Made by a program: the position numbers and the translations under genes. Source: JBBQUP01 sp038212305 (lineage in GTDB: Bacteria; Bacteroidota; Bacteroidia; Bacteroidales; Marinilabiliaceae). From it: 46,470 bases of DNA. The notes beneath the pieces were generated by a model, which was not told the origin of the DNA, ran no database searches, and was given only the letters and a program-made list of their open reading frames with translations. Shown one piece after another: positions 18,267-29,300 of the stretch. Position 1 is the first letter of the stretch. Each line of letters starts with the position of its first letter. The stretch covers positions 1 to 46,470 of the forward strand of contig JBBQUP010000015.1 in assembly GCA_038212305.1 (NCBI GenBank), written 5' to 3'.

Positions 18267-20207
18267 ATGAGCAAATTGAATGCAAAAATTCCTGATGGGC
18301 CATTGGCTCAAAAATGGACTAATTATAAAAACCACCAAAAACTTGTCAATCCTTCAAACAAACGTCGTTTAGATGTGATTGTGGTGGGAACGGGTTTAGC
18401 AGGAGCTTCGGCTGCTGCCTCTTTAGGTGAGATGGGATTTAATGTTAAAGCATTTACCATTCAAGATTCACCACGTCGGGCGCACTCTATTGCTGCTCAA
18501 GGTGGTATTAACGCTGCTAAAAACTATCCTAACGATGGCGACTCGGTTCATCGTTTGTTTTACGATACTGTAAAAGGTGGTGATTACCGTGCACGCGAAG
18601 CAAATGTTTATCGTTTGGCCGAAGTAAGTAATGGCATCATCGACCAGTGTGTGGCACAAGGTGTACCTTTTGCTCGCGAATATGGCGGTTTACTCGATAA
18701 TCGCTCGTTTGGCGGTGCTCAGGTTAGCCGTACCTTTTATGCAAAAGGACAAACAGGACAGCAGTTATTAATTGGTGCTTACCAGTCGCTTATGCGCCAG
18801 GTAAATGCAGGAACTGTTGAGTTACATACCCGTACCGAATTAGTTGATATTGTTATTGTTAACGGCAAAGCTCGCGGAATTATTTCACGCGATTTAGTGA
18901 CTGGCAAATTAACTCGTCATTTTGGTCATGCAGTTATTATGGCAACTGGGGGATATGGAAATACCTTCTTCTTATCGACCAACGCAATGGGATCAAACGG
19001 TTCGGCAGCCATTAAGGCCTACCACAAAGGCGCCATGTTTGCCAATCCTTGTTACGCACAAATTCACCCAACATGTATTCCTGTTCACGGTGAATTCCAG
19101 AGTAAATTAACCTTAATGTCGGAGTCGTTGCGTAACGATGGTCGCATTTGGGTACCTAAGAAGAAAGAAGATTCGGAAGCCATTCGTGCCGGAAAGTTAA
19201 AACCAACCGATATTAGCGAAGAAAACCGCGATTATTACTTGGAGCGTCGTTATCCTGCATTTGGAAACTTAGTTCCTCGCGATGTGGCTTCACGCGCTGC
19301 TAAAGAGCGTTGCGATGCCGGTTTTGGCGTTGGAACAACTGGATTGGCCGTTTATCTCGATTTCAAATCGTCGATTGAGCGTTTAAGCGAAGACACCATT
19401 CGTGAGCGTTATGGAAACTTATTCCAGATGTACGAGAAAATCACCGATGACAATCCATATCAAACTCCAATGATGATTTATCCAGCAATCCACTACACGA
19501 TGGGTGGCGTTTGGGTTGATTATGAATTGCAAACATCAATACCTGGATTGTTTTGTGCTGGAGAGGCTAATTTCTCTGATCATGGTGCTAACCGCTTAGG
19601 TGCATCGGCATTAATGCAAGGCTTGGCCGATGGGTATTATGTACTTCCTTATACCGTTCAGAACTATTTGGCCGATGATATTAGCATGCCTCGAATGACC
19701 ACTAACGAACCAGAATTTGTTGAAGCAGAAAAAACAGCTAAAGAGCGTTTTGAGATGCTTATTAACATTAAAGGAAATCGTTCGGTTGACTCGCTGCACA
19801 AAGAGTTAGGCTTAGTGATGTGGGATTTTGTTGGTATGGCACGGAATAGCGAAGGATTAAAATCAGCCATTGCCAAAATCGAAGTGATCAAAAAAGAATT
19901 CTACTCAAATGTTCGTATTCCGGGCTCGCTCGATGGCATGAATGTAGAGCTTGAAAAAGCCAGTCGTTTAGCCGACTTTTTAGAAGTAGGTGAACTAATG
20001 GCTCGTGATGCGCTAAACCGCGAAGAGTCATGTGGAGGTCATTTCCGCGAGGAATTCCAAACCGAAGAAGGAGAAGCTTTACGTCAGGACGACAAATTTG
20101 CTTATGTAGCATGTTGGGAGTATCAAGGCGATGGCCAGGAACCAAAACTGCATAAAGAAGAGTTGGTTTACGAAAACGTGAAACTAATTCAACGTAATTA
20201 CAAGTAA
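18267..20207 (+). CDS. sdhA: Succinate dehydrogenase/fumarate reductase flavoprotein subunit
   Basis: The catalytic FAD subunit, 646 aa from the ATG at 18267 (MSKLNAKIPDG). An ATG two codons earlier is also possible, and the open frame back to 18213 overlaps sdhC and is not needed. The dinucleotide fold GTGLAGASAA lies at ~41-50. HSIAAQGG holds the histidine (H73) that links FAD covalently. The substrate site segments HPTCIPVHG and SESLRNDGR are present, and GLFCAGEANFSDHGANRLGASALMQGLADG closes the FAD domain. It interconverts succinate and fumarate with SdhB and SdhC, starting 19 bp after sdhC. Confidence 0.97.
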   Translation: MSKLNAKIPDGPLAQKWTNYKNHQKLVNPSNKRRLDVIVVGTGLAGASAAASLGEMGFNVKAFTIQDSPRRAHSIAAQGGINAAKNYPNDGDSVHRLFYDTVKGGDYRAREANVYRLAEVSNGIIDQCVAQGVPFAREYGGLLDNRSFGGAQVSRTFYAKGQTGQQLLIGAYQSLMRQVNAGTVELHTRTELVDIVIVNGKARGIISRDLVTGKLTRHFGHAVIMATGGYGNTFFLSTNAMGSNGSAAIKAYHKGAMFANPCYAQIHPTCIPVHGEFQSKLTLMSESLRNDGRIWVPKKKEDSEAIRAGKLKPTDISEENRDYYLERRYPAFGNLVPRDVASRAAKERCDAGFGVGTTGLAVYLDFKSSIERLSEDTIRERYGNLFQMYEKITDDNPYQTPMMIYPAIHYTMGGVWVDYELQTSIPGLFCAGEANFSDHGANRLGASALMQGLADGYYVLPYTVQNYLADDISMPRMTTNEPEFVEAEKTAKERFEMLINIKGNRSVDSLHKELGLVMWDFVGMARNSEGLKSAIAKIEVIKKEFYSNVRIPGSLDGMNVELEKASRLADFLEVGELMARDALNREESCGGHFREEFQTEEGEALRQDDKFAYVACWEYQGDGQEPKLHKEELVYENVKLIQRNYK

Positions 20208-20230
20208 TGGTTTATTAATTTGGTATTACA

Positions 20231-20986
20231 ATGGAAAAAAAATTAAATCTCAAAATAAAAGTCTGGAGACAAAACAGCGCCAAAGAAAAAGGCCGTTTCG
20301 AAATCTTCCAACTAAATAACGTTTCAACCGAAAGCTCGTTTCTCGAGATGCTCGATATTTTAAACGAGCAATTGATTAACGAAGGCAAGGAACCTGTTGC
20401 ATTCGACCACGACTGTCGCGAAGGAATTTGCGGAATGTGTTCGTTGTACATCAACGGTCGGCCTCATGGGCCCGATGACGAGGTAACCACTTGTCAGTTG
20501 CACATGCGCAAATTTAAAGATGGCCAAACCATAACCATCGAACCTTGGCGTTCTGCAGCTTTTCCGGTGCTAAAGGACTTAATTGTTGATCGCCGGGCTT
20601 TTGATAAAATCATTGCTTCAGGCGGTTATATCTCAATTAGCACTGGTGGAATACCCGATGCAAATGCAATACCCATCTCAAAGGTTGATGCTGATGAAGC
20701 CATGGATGCGGCTTCATGTATCGGATGTGGCGCTTGCGTTGCTGCTTGTAAAAATGGTTCAGCCATGCTATTTGTTTCAGCAAAAGTAAGCCATTTGGCC
20801 TTGCTTCCACAAGGACGAGTTGAGGCAGCTCGCCGTGCAAAAGCCATGGTTGCAAAAATGGATGAATTGGGTTTTGGAAACTGTACCAACACAGGTGCTT
20901 GTGAAGTGGAATGTCCAAAAGGCATCTCTTTGGCAAATATTTCTCGTTTAAATCGAGAATTTTTAGTGGCAAAATTAAAAGACTAA
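20231..20986 (+). CDS. sdhB: Succinate dehydrogenase/fumarate reductase iron-sulfur subunit
   Basis: A 251-aa electron-transfer subunit with all three cluster sites. The [2Fe-2S] ligands are C62, C67, C70 and C88 (DCREGICGMC). The [4Fe-4S] motif is C163-C166-C169 plus C173 (CIGCGACVAAC). The [3Fe-4S] set is C218, C224 and C228 (NCTNTGACEVECPKG). It begins 23 bp after sdhA and is the last gene of the operon, followed by a strong terminator at 21036. Confidence 0.97.
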   Translation: MEKKLNLKIKVWRQNSAKEKGRFEIFQLNNVSTESSFLEMLDILNEQLINEGKEPVAFDHDCREGICGMCSLYINGRPHGPDDEVTTCQLHMRKFKDGQTITIEPWRSAAFPVLKDLIVDRRAFDKIIASGGYISISTGGIPDANAIPISKVDADEAMDAASCIGCGACVAACKNGSAMLFVSAKVSHLALLPQGRVEAARRAKAMVAKMDELGFGNCTNTGACEVECPKGISLANISRLNREFLVAKLKD

Positions 20987-21011
20987 ATTATTCATTGCCC
21001 TTGATTTCGTA

Positions 21012-21021
21012 AGGGTCTGCT
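21012..21021 (+). repeat. Solitary 10-bp end of the MITE-like element
   Basis: AGGGTCTGCT is identical to the first ten bases of the terminal repeat core at 13311. No matching inverted partner lies nearby, so it is either a decayed end or chance. Confidence 0.25.
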
Positions 21022-21035
21022 AATAATAGAGATAG

Positions 21036-21066
21036 AAAAGAGCGACTTTTTTGAGTCGCTCTTTTT
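21036..21066 (+). terminator. Rho-independent terminator after sdhCAB
   Basis: A perfect 12-bp stem, AAAAGAGCGACT / AGTCGCTCTTTT, with a 6-nt loop, followed by T residues. The A and T flanks are symmetric. Confidence 0.85.
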
Positions 21067-21136
21067 AAGTTTAATTTGCAAATAGTTACAATTTTTATTA
21101 CTTTGGTTGCGAATGGTTATTCAAAACTAAGTAATT

Positions 21137-21847
21137 ATGCCTTATCGTCGCTTACCCAATACCGATGTAGCCCGTTTACGTGCACTTCAAACAGCTCGAA
21201 GAAAAGGATCAATGGATAATCCTTTCGAATTGCCTTATGCTCAAAAATGGAATCTTGAAATACAAGCTTTCCTTCCTCAGTTTCAGCAAGCCGTTGAGCG
21301 ATACAATTATAGCAAAAACCAACAAGCACAAACCGGAAAAATATTATCGGACCAATTTAGAATGGCGCGTTTATATATTTCTCATTTTATTCAAGTACTC
21401 AATTTTTGCATCCTTCGAAATGAGATAAAACCCACCGTTCGTCAATTTTTTGGAATGGACGAAGACGATAAATCGATTCCAGAACTAACAACTGAACAAC
21501 AATTACTCGAATGGGGCGAAAAAGTAATTAAAGGAGAAGAGCAACGAGCAGCATCGGGAGGAACCCGAATTTACAATCCCTCGATCGCTTTGGTTAAGGT
21601 TAAATATGAGCAATTTGTATTTACTTACAACACGCACAAAGATCAGCAAAAAATTACCAATCGAACTCATGATAAGGTTTCTGATATGCGTAACAAGGCC
21701 GACCAATTAATTTTAAATATTTGGAACGATATCGAAGCTAAATTTCAGGAATTACCTTCGGAAAACCGCAGGATAAAATGTACCGAATATGGCATTATTT
21801 ATTTTTTACGTAAAAGCGAAAAAGAAGAGTTAAAAGAAGCGAAATAA
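21137..21847 (+). CDS. Conserved hypothetical protein (Bacteroidota)
   Basis: A 236-aa soluble, mostly helical protein beginning MPYRRLPNTDVARLRAL. I recognise the general pattern (RRLPNTD start, LYISHFIQV, FFGMDEDDK, LLEWGEKVIKGE, RRxKxxEYGIIYFLRK end) from Bacteroidota genomes, where it is annotated only as hypothetical. There is no signal peptide, membrane segment or catalytic motif that I can name. It is flanked by the sdh terminator upstream and a 287-bp gap before ald, so it is probably monocistronic. I do not propose a function. Confidence 0.8.
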   Translation: MPYRRLPNTDVARLRALQTARRKGSMDNPFELPYAQKWNLEIQAFLPQFQQAVERYNYSKNQQAQTGKILSDQFRMARLYISHFIQVLNFCILRNEIKPTVRQFFGMDEDDKSIPELTTEQQLLEWGEKVIKGEEQRAASGGTRIYNPSIALVKVKYEQFVFTYNTHKDQQKITNRTHDKVSDMRNKADQLILNIWNDIEAKFQELPSENRRIKCTEYGIIYFLRKSEKEELKEAK

Positions 21848-22134
21848 TAATCTTCGAGATGATCGTCTCAAACATCGAATGGATTATTCATTTTTAATCG
21901 GTTTGCTTGTCCTATTTGATTCAAATTAGCTTTTATCTCTATCAAGTCTCAAAAACACTCGTTCAAAAACAATCATCTGACTTGTTGATTGTTAGTTATT
22001 CCAAATCATCAGTTTTAGCTGAAAACCATGAGTTTAGATAGCTAAATTCTCTGACAATTCTCAGCAGTAAATAAGGAACGATACGACTAAATTAGTGGAA
22101 ATTTTTTTATCCAAACTAATTAAATAGTTACGTT

Positions 22135-23247
22135 ATGATTATTGGAATTCCCAAAGAAATTAAACCTGCTGAAAACAGAGTGGCCATGACTCCCTCGGGT
22201 GTATTAGAACTAGTGAAAGCGGGACATGTTGTTTATGTGCAATCAAACGCTGGAATGGGTACCGACTTCTACGATACTGATTATGAGAAAGTGGGTGCAA
22301 AAATCCTCTCTACAATAGAAGAGGTATATGCAGTAGCCGAAATGATTATTAAGGTTAAAGAACCTATCGAGGTAGAATATAAATTGATCCGTGAAAATCA
22401 GTTGTTGTTTACTTACTTTCATTTTGCGTCATGCGAGCCATTAACGCTTGCAATGATTGAGCGTAAAGCAATTTGCTTAAGTTATGAAACCGTAGAAACA
22501 CCAGATCGGAAATTACCTCTGCTCATACCAATGTCGGAAGTGGCTGGCCGCATGGCAACACAACAAGGAGCTAAATATTTGGAGCGTACATTTAAAGGAC
22601 GTGGCATTTTACTAGGCGGCGTTCCAGGCGTATTGCCTGCTAAAGTACTTGTAATTGGGGGTGGTGTAGTTGGAACTCAAGCTGCAAAAGTTGCTGCTGG
22701 GATGGGTGCCGATGTTACCATCATGGATTTAAGCATCGATCGTTTACGTTATTTAGATGATACCATGCCAGCCAACGTAAAAACAATGGTTCCCAACGAA
22801 ATGCGAATACGCGAGGCCGTTAAAGATCATGTGTTGATTATTGGAGCAGTCTTAATTCCTGGAGCCAAAGCACCTAAATTAATTACCCGCGATATGCTAT
22901 CAACCATGCCACAGGGAACTGTTATGGTTGATGTAGCCATTGATCAGGGTGGTTGTTTCGAGACCTCAAAACCTACAACTCACGACAATCCAACTTATAT
23001 TATCGATGACGTGATTCATTATACGGTAGCAAACATGCCGGGTGCAGTGCCTTTTACCTCTACCCTTGCATTAACAAATGCTACATTCCCTTATGTGATG
23101 CAGTTAGCAAATAAAGGATGGAAAAAAGCATGTAAAGAAAACTCGGCATTAAAACTGGGCTTGAATATTGTGAAAGGCGATGTTGTTTATAAAGCAGTTT
23201 CCGAAGCATTCGACCTAGCTTATCGTCCTGTTGAAGAGGTTTTATAA
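22135..23247 (+). CDS. ald: Alanine dehydrogenase
   Basis: A 370-aa enzyme that interconverts L-alanine with pyruvate and ammonia using NAD. The N-terminus IGIPKEIKPAENRVAMTP is the AlaDH/PNT signature. Substrate-site residues are visible in IKVKEP (Lys) and YFHFAS (His). The NAD-binding fold is VLVIGGGVVGTQAAKVAAGMGADV, and VDVAIDQGGCFETSKPTTH carries the active-site Asp. Length is typical of Ald, shorter than transhydrogenase alpha subunits. It stands alone, with a hairpin terminator 24 bp after the stop. Confidence 0.97.
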   Translation: MIIGIPKEIKPAENRVAMTPSGVLELVKAGHVVYVQSNAGMGTDFYDTDYEKVGAKILSTIEEVYAVAEMIIKVKEPIEVEYKLIRENQLLFTYFHFASCEPLTLAMIERKAICLSYETVETPDRKLPLLIPMSEVAGRMATQQGAKYLERTFKGRGILLGGVPGVLPAKVLVIGGGVVGTQAAKVAAGMGADVTIMDLSIDRLRYLDDTMPANVKTMVPNEMRIREAVKDHVLIIGAVLIPGAKAPKLITRDMLSTMPQGTVMVDVAIDQGGCFETSKPTTHDNPTYIIDDVIHYTVANMPGAVPFTSTLALTNATFPYVMQLANKGWKKACKENSALKLGLNIVKGDVVYKAVSEAFDLAYRPVEEVL

Positions 23248-23270
23248 TAAATAATAATTGATAATTGCAA

Positions 23271-23307
23271 CAAGGGGCTTTCTGTAAAATGGAAGTCCTT
23301 TGTTTTT
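23271..23307 (+). terminator. Rho-independent terminator after ald
   Basis: CAAGGGGCTTTC pairs with GGAAGTCCTTTG over 12 positions (three G-U pairs), with an 8-nt loop, followed by TTTTT. Confidence 0.75.
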
Positions 23308-23564
23308 GCTTTAGTCTTTTTATATCAAGTAGTAAGGTTTAGGCTTTGCCTGAGTCGAACTTATTAAAAAAGGTTGCGCCTAAATTAAAATCTTTGGTTA
23401 ATCCAAGGCTGTAAAAAATAGCACGGAAACGTTCGGTATTGTCAATTAAATCTAGGATATACGGTGTACATAATGAAAAAATTAGCACTAATTAGCGGAC
23501 AGATAATTTTTCGCTAGTTTAACCTAGGCTGCTAACGAGCAAAACAATAATCAATCGATAAATA
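23308..23564. other. Intergenic stretch between ald and the CPBP gene
   Basis: No gene seen. A fragment around 23478-23520 ('aattagcactaattagcggacag') resembles the tails of the extragenic repeats near 16720 and 17200. Confidence 0.35.
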
Positions 23565-24473
23565 TCAACCTACAACCAATTCCTCATTTGAGTTTCGCTT
23601 GATATAAATCAATCCCGCCACTAAAATAATGGTAGCTGCAACTACCAACCACCAACTTGGCAAGTCAGTGAAATCAACATCCAATGGGTTTTTATCGGGA
23701 TGTTGGTATCGCATATAGTAAAATAATACAAGTGCTCCCAAGTTATTCGTAAAATGAGCCGCCATAGGCAACCAAATTGAGTTACCATAATAAAACAGAT
23801 AACCTAAAAGCCCTCCCAAAAAGAAACGAGGCAAAAAGGTTAAAAACTGCATGTGAATAGCGCTGAATAATATGGCAGTGAATAATATAGCCAAATGGGG
23901 ATTATTCCACCATCGCGTTAGCTTATTTTGAATAATTCCTCGGAATAGTAATTCTTCGCAAACGGCCGGCATAAGCACCATAATAAAAACATTCAATGCA
24001 ATGGTTGGAATGTGCTTTGTATCAAGGAATATAAAGGTTAACTCTGCCATTTCCTTTTCGGATTGAACCATCCATTTTTGAATTCCAGCCATATACTCTG
24101 GTAGTACCAATTGATAATTCACATAGGCTAGCCACGATATAATTAACTGTGCAAAAAGCATTAATGCAATTGAAATAATTACATACCGACTATTTGTACT
24201 ATCAAACAGTTTAATATCCTTTATATCAGCAAACAACCAAAAGAACATAGCTGAAGGAAGAAACAAAAAGCCAAATGTTTGAATTATTTGCATGACCCGC
24301 ATGGCATGCCCATCCGACATTAAAGCGGTTGAATTAGCTAATACTTCACTCCCGAAAAAACTACTAATAATAATTCCGGTTAAAATAACCGTAACGACAA
24401 TTCCTAAACTCAAAAACAAAACCAAAAAAAGCAATTGCTTTGTTGTTGAAAACTGACTGTATTTTCCTTGCAT
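23565..24473 (-). CDS. CPBP-family intramembrane metalloprotease
   Basis: A 302-aa polytopic membrane protein with about eight hydrophobic spans. It carries the CPBP (Abi/CAAX protease) motifs: E173-E174 with R178 in EELLFRG, H207 in SAIHMQF, and H240 with a following Asn in MAAHFTNN. These are the metal and catalytic residues of the Rce1-like fold. In bacteria such proteins cleave membrane substrates or act in peptide immunity; no bacteriocin gene is nearby, so the role is open. It lies 23 bp downstream of the M28 peptidase gene and probably shares its transcript. Confidence 0.9.
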   Translation of the reverse strand: MQGKYSQFSTTKQLLFLVLFLSLGIVVTVILTGIIISSFFGSEVLANSTALMSDGHAMRVMQIIQTFGFLFLPSAMFFWLFADIKDIKLFDSTNSRYVIISIALMLFAQLIISWLAYVNYQLVLPEYMAGIQKWMVQSEKEMAELTFIFLDTKHIPTIALNVFIMVLMPAVCEELLFRGIIQNKLTRWWNNPHLAILFTAILFSAIHMQFLTFLPRFFLGGLLGYLFYYGNSIWLPMAAHFTNNLGALVLFYYMRYQHPDKNPLDVDFTDLPSWWLVVAATIILVAGLIYIKRNSNEELVVG

Positions 24474-24496
24474 AATTTTTATCTGTATTTTAATTA

Positions 24497-25948
24497 TTAT
24501 TTACTTTCTTCAATCTTCCATCCATTTGAAATTAAGTAAGCGGTTGAATAAACCAGCTTAACTCGCTTCTCAAACAAAGGGAAATCAATTTTATCCATTG
24601 TATCGGCAGGTGTGTGATAATCGCCATGCAATCCGCTAAAAAATGCAATGACCGGAATTTTATTTTTATAAAACTGATAATGATCGCTGCGTCTAATAAA
24701 ACTACTGTTACTGTTGGAATTGTTATACTCATAATCGAGCTTTAGCTTAACCGATTGCTTATTCGCCTGTTGATGTAATGCATGCAGCCACGGAGATTGA
24801 TCGGTGCCCAGAATGTAAACGTAGTTATTTTTGCTCAATGTGTCGTGGCGCCCAATCATATCAACATTAATGTTAGCTTTAAAAGCTGTTTCACTCATTT
24901 TATCCATGAAATCAGCCGACCCCAGCAAACCCATTTCTTCGCCAGTAAAAGCAATGAACCAGATATCGTTTTTTGGTATTTGCTTCATCTTTTCAAAAAC
25001 CCGAGCTACCTCTAAAATTGTTGAAACGCCACTGCCATTATCATCCGCCCATCGGCAAATGCCCGATGCTTTACGACCAATGTGATCGTAATGTGCAGTA
25101 ATAGCAACAATGCTATCGCTTTTGTCGGTACCTTTTAATACGCCAATAATGTTGTCAACTTGTATGGGTTCTATCGCTTGCGAGCAACTCAACAAAACCT
25201 GAGCTGTTAACGGTTGCTGAATCACCTCATGGGGAGTCATGCTTTTTAATTCATCAATTGTTTTATTGAAAAACAGAGTCGTAATGTTCGTTGGCAAAAC
25301 AAACAGCTTAGTGCCTATTTCACGAACCGATGGCTTTATTTTAGAGACATTCATTGCCGATCGAAATTGGCTCTGTTTTTCAGTTATGCTATTGAACTGG
25401 GTGGTGTCTTCGCTATTCACCATAAATACTCCCCAAGCCCCACGTTTTTCTAATGGAGAAGTAACCGAATAAGTTTTTTTCATATCCGATGAAAGAACAA
25501 ACACAATTTTATTGGAAACATCAACGGTTTGGTAAGATGAATCCATCCCATTGCCAAAAAAAATAATATCGTGCAAAAGTGTATCGTTTAATGGAACATA
25601 TCCTAAATAGTCGATCTGAGTATTTCCATCGAGTTGAACTCCATTTACTTTTGCATAAGGGCGACTCCAATTCGATTTCCAAAGTGTAAACGATTGGCGA
25701 TACGATTGATTGGCTAAAGGCTCAAGACCCAATGTCCGAAATTGGTTTTCGATAAACGTAGCAGCTTTTTCACCTCCAAGTGATCCTGTATCACGTCCTT
25801 CTAAGCTATCGGATGTAAGAACGGATAAGCTTTGCTTAAGCTCTTTGGCGTTTATTTGTCGGAGTGCCTTTTTTGGCACCTCTATTATTTGAGAAATGAG
25901 AGATAATGGAATACACAGTAAAAATACGACTTGAAAGAGCCTGTACAT
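24497..25948 (-). CDS. Secreted M28-family zinc aminopeptidase
   Basis: A 483-aa exported peptidase. Residues 1-20 form a signal peptide (MYRLFQVVFLLCIPLSLISQ). A PA-like inserted segment (~120-230) precedes the catalytic domain. The two-zinc ligands of M28 are all visible: H286 (AHYDHIG), D302 (ADDNGSG), E337 (GEEMG), D363 (NVDMIGR) and H445 (HGDYHTPADT). It likely trims peptides in the periplasm. It is the first gene of a minus-strand pair with the CPBP protease. Confidence 0.93.
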   Translation of the reverse strand: MYRLFQVVFLLCIPLSLISQIIEVPKKALRQINAKELKQSLSVLTSDSLEGRDTGSLGGEKAATFIENQFRTLGLEPLANQSYRQSFTLWKSNWSRPYAKVNGVQLDGNTQIDYLGYVPLNDTLLHDIIFFGNGMDSSYQTVDVSNKIVFVLSSDMKKTYSVTSPLEKRGAWGVFMVNSEDTTQFNSITEKQSQFRSAMNVSKIKPSVREIGTKLFVLPTNITTLFFNKTIDELKSMTPHEVIQQPLTAQVLLSCSQAIEPIQVDNIIGVLKGTDKSDSIVAITAHYDHIGRKASGICRWADDNGSGVSTILEVARVFEKMKQIPKNDIWFIAFTGEEMGLLGSADFMDKMSETAFKANINVDMIGRHDTLSKNNYVYILGTDQSPWLHALHQQANKQSVKLKLDYEYNNSNSNSSFIRRSDHYQFYKNKIPVIAFFSGLHGDYHTPADTMDKIDFPLFEKRVKLVYSTAYLISNGWKIEESK

Positions 25949-26308
25949 AGGTTAATAAGATTTAATTCGAAAATTGAATTTGCAGGATTTTCTTGTGCTA
26001 AAGATAAAACTCTTATTTAGTGTCAGCAAGAAAACTACACTTTTCCGCTGTCTTTGTCAAGAAGGCTTCAAAGACAAGGCTTTCGAAGTTTTGAAAATCA
26101 AGGAGTTCACTTTTGTGAATGACTGTTTTCAAAATGAGAATAACGCAGTACTTGGAGTTTTTTTACAAAGACTATCTAACAAATTACCTCATTGAATTAC
26201 TATAAAACCCGATTTTTCACCTTTTCAAAAACCATCTAACCAAAAACTTGTTATTTAGAATAGATTTTAAGTGTTTTATTATAAGCGGCTTTTATGTAGA
26301 TTTAGCAG
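25949..26308. other. Intergenic stretch upstream of ccsBA
   Basis: About 360 bp between divergent genes. A 73-codon open frame lies at 25974-26195 on the plus strand, but it has no family signal and a simple composition. I see no clear promoter; TAGATTTA near 26298 is only a partial -7 match. Confidence 0.4.
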
Positions 26309-29300
26309 TTGTCTTTCCTCATTAATAAAAACAGACTTGTGAAAAGAGTAATAAATATACTATCGTCCATGTCCATTATGGGCTCATTATTTCTATTATT
26401 GGCAATAGCCATGGGAGTTGCAACCTTTATTGAAAACGATTTTGGCACTCCTGCTGCAAAAGCTTTAGTTTATAATAGTTGGTGGTTCGAGTTGGGTTTT
26501 TTGCTCTTAGCCATTAATATGCTTACCAATCTGTTTAAACACAAATTACTCAGCATGAGTCGATTGTCATTTACGCTTTTCCATTTTTCGTTTTTAATTA
26601 TTATTGTTGGAGCTGCTATAACCCGATACATTAGCTACGAAGGCGTATTACATATTCGTGAAGGAGAACAATCGAACACGATGTTGAGTGCCGAACCTTT
26701 TCTTACTGTAAAAACCTCCTTTAATGACGACACCGAATTATCACAAAAAAAATCATATCTATCGCCCATAACCCCATACGAATACAGCCAAAAGTTTAGC
26801 AATGGGTTGAGAATAAAAAGCATGTCGTTTACTCCCAATGCTTTGCTCCAGGCCGTTGATGCTGAAGGTGGAATACCCATGATAACTATAGTTGGAAGTT
26901 CAAGCATGGGGCGCATTGACAAAACATTGGCTCCTCATGATTCCATTGTTTTGGGAGGATTAACGTTTGCATTTCAATCGTCAACCCCAAGTGCAAACCG
27001 AATTGAGCTAACCTTGCAAAATAATCAGCTCTTTTTTCAATACGATCAAGATGCGTTGATGATTCAAATGCAGACATCGCATACCGATACTTTATTGGCT
27101 AATCAACAACATCCCCTCTACTCAGGGGTTATGTATCGGATAGGAGATGATGCTTTTGTGTTAAAAGATTTCAAACTTTCAGCAGCACTCAAACCTGTTT
27201 ATCAGCCCAATTTAAAAGGATTACCCTCGGCAGTTACCCTCGAAATTACAAAAGGAGATGAATCGACCACCTTAGTGGTGATGGGAGCAGAGGGTGAAAC
27301 GGGACAATTAGCAACAACCACTTTTCAAGGCATTTCAATTGAGGCATCCTATGGTGCTATTTCAATGCCATTGCCTTTTAGCTTAAAACTAAATGATTTT
27401 ATCATCGATCGTTATCCTGGAAGCCAAAGTCCATCATCGTTTGCCAGCGAGGTAACACTTATTGATACTCCCAATAACGTTCATAAGGACGAACGAATTT
27501 TCATGAATAACATACTTAATTACAGGGGTTATCGTTTTTTCCAGTCGTCGTACGACTCGGATGAAAAGGGAACAATTCTGTCAGTCAATCACGATCATAT
27601 TGGGACATTGGTAACCTATATTGGCTACGCCCTTTTGGCTTTAGGATTGATGCTTGCTTTAATCATGCCCGGTACTCGTTTCCGCTGGTTGTATCGCCAA
27701 ACAGGCCAATTAGCAAAAGAGCGGAAAGCGTTAACATTGCTAATTTTGCTTGCATTGCCATTTGTTGGTAACGCTCAAGTAGCTGCTAAAACCTATTCTG
27801 TTTCAGATGAAATAGGCAAAACATTTGGCACGTTATGGGTTCAAGATCATGGAGGACGAATTGAACCCATGAATACACTGAACAACGAAATTGCCCGCAA
27901 GTTGGTTAAACACAATTCGTTCCAAGGATTGTCGGCCGATCAGTTGGTGTTGAGCATGATGATTAATCAGGAGTATTGGCGTAGTTTTCCAACCATTACC
28001 GTTGCTCATCCCGAGTTGAGACGAATTTTAAATGTAACAGAGAAAAAAGCCACATTCAGACAATTCTTTGCCAGCGATGGTGCTTATATTATTGGGAAAG
28101 CGGTTGAAGAGGCGGTTCGGCATAAACCATCGGAACGAGATAAGTTCGAGCAGGAATTAATTAAGGTGGATGAACAAGTGAATGTGATTTATTTAGTTCA
28201 AACCGGACAGTTTCTGCACATATTCCCAAACCCTGAAGGTGTTGATCAACCATGGGTTTCACCAGGGAATTCAGCACTGAAAAACTATCATCAAGGCGAC
28301 AGTTTATTTGTTGCCAATGTATTTAGCATGTTAGTTGATGCTATTCAAAATAACAATTCAGTTGAATCAAAAAAATATCTTGAAGGAATCTTAGCTTTTC
28401 AGTTAAAAACAGCGAAACATCCTTTGCCAGATACATTTGTTAAAAACGCTGAAATTTTTTACAATGGACTGAATCTTTTTCTTTATTTGTCAACCATCTT
28501 TTTTGCATTAGGATTTTTATTTATCACCTTCCAATTCATGGTTCTGCTAGTTCCTCGATGGAATCAGCCATGGTTGTCGACCACTTTTTTCATTCTCATA
28601 TTAGTCGCTTTTATTGCACATACTTGTGGATTAGGAATGCGATGGATTATTTCGGGGCATGCTCCATGGAGTAATGGTTATGAATCGATGTTATATATTG
28701 GGTGGACAACTCTTTTGGCGGGAGTTCTTTTTTATCGTCGTAATGCCATTGCACTATCGGTTAGTAGTTTATTCACTGGCGTTATTTTAATGGTTGCCCA
28801 TTTAAGTTGGATGAATCCTGAGATTACCAATCTGGTTCCGGTTTTAAAATCGTATTGGCTTACTATTCACGTTGCAGTTATTGTTGCCAGTTATGGATTT
28901 TTAGGATTAGGTGCTTTACTGGGATTTATCTCACTAATACTCATGGGACTAAAACAAACCCAAGGGAACTCATCAATAAAATTAACGCTATCGGAATTAA
29001 CTGCAATCAATGAAATGACTTTAACCGTTGGACTCTATTTAATAACCATTGGGGCGTTTTTAGGTGGTGTTTGGGCAAACGAATCATGGGGAAGATATTG
29101 GGGTTGGGATCCTAAAGAGACTTGGTCGGCAGTTACCATTTTAATTTATGCCTTGGTACTTCACATGCGATTCATTCCTGGATTAAAAAGTCAATATGCA
29201 TATACATTGGCTTCGGTTGTTGCTTTTTCATCGGTTGTTATGACCTACTTAGGCGTTAATTACTATTTAGCAGGCATGCACTCATATGCAAAAGGCGATC

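Noticed and set aside
21848..22134. Possible riboswitch or attenuator upstream of ald
   Set aside because: I see only a weak hairpin near the 5' end, with no T-tract or motif of a known amino-acid riboswitch.
25974..26195. 73-codon plus-strand frame between the M28 peptidase gene and ccsBA
   Set aside because: No start context, no recognisable motif, and its composition is that of AT-rich intergenic DNA.
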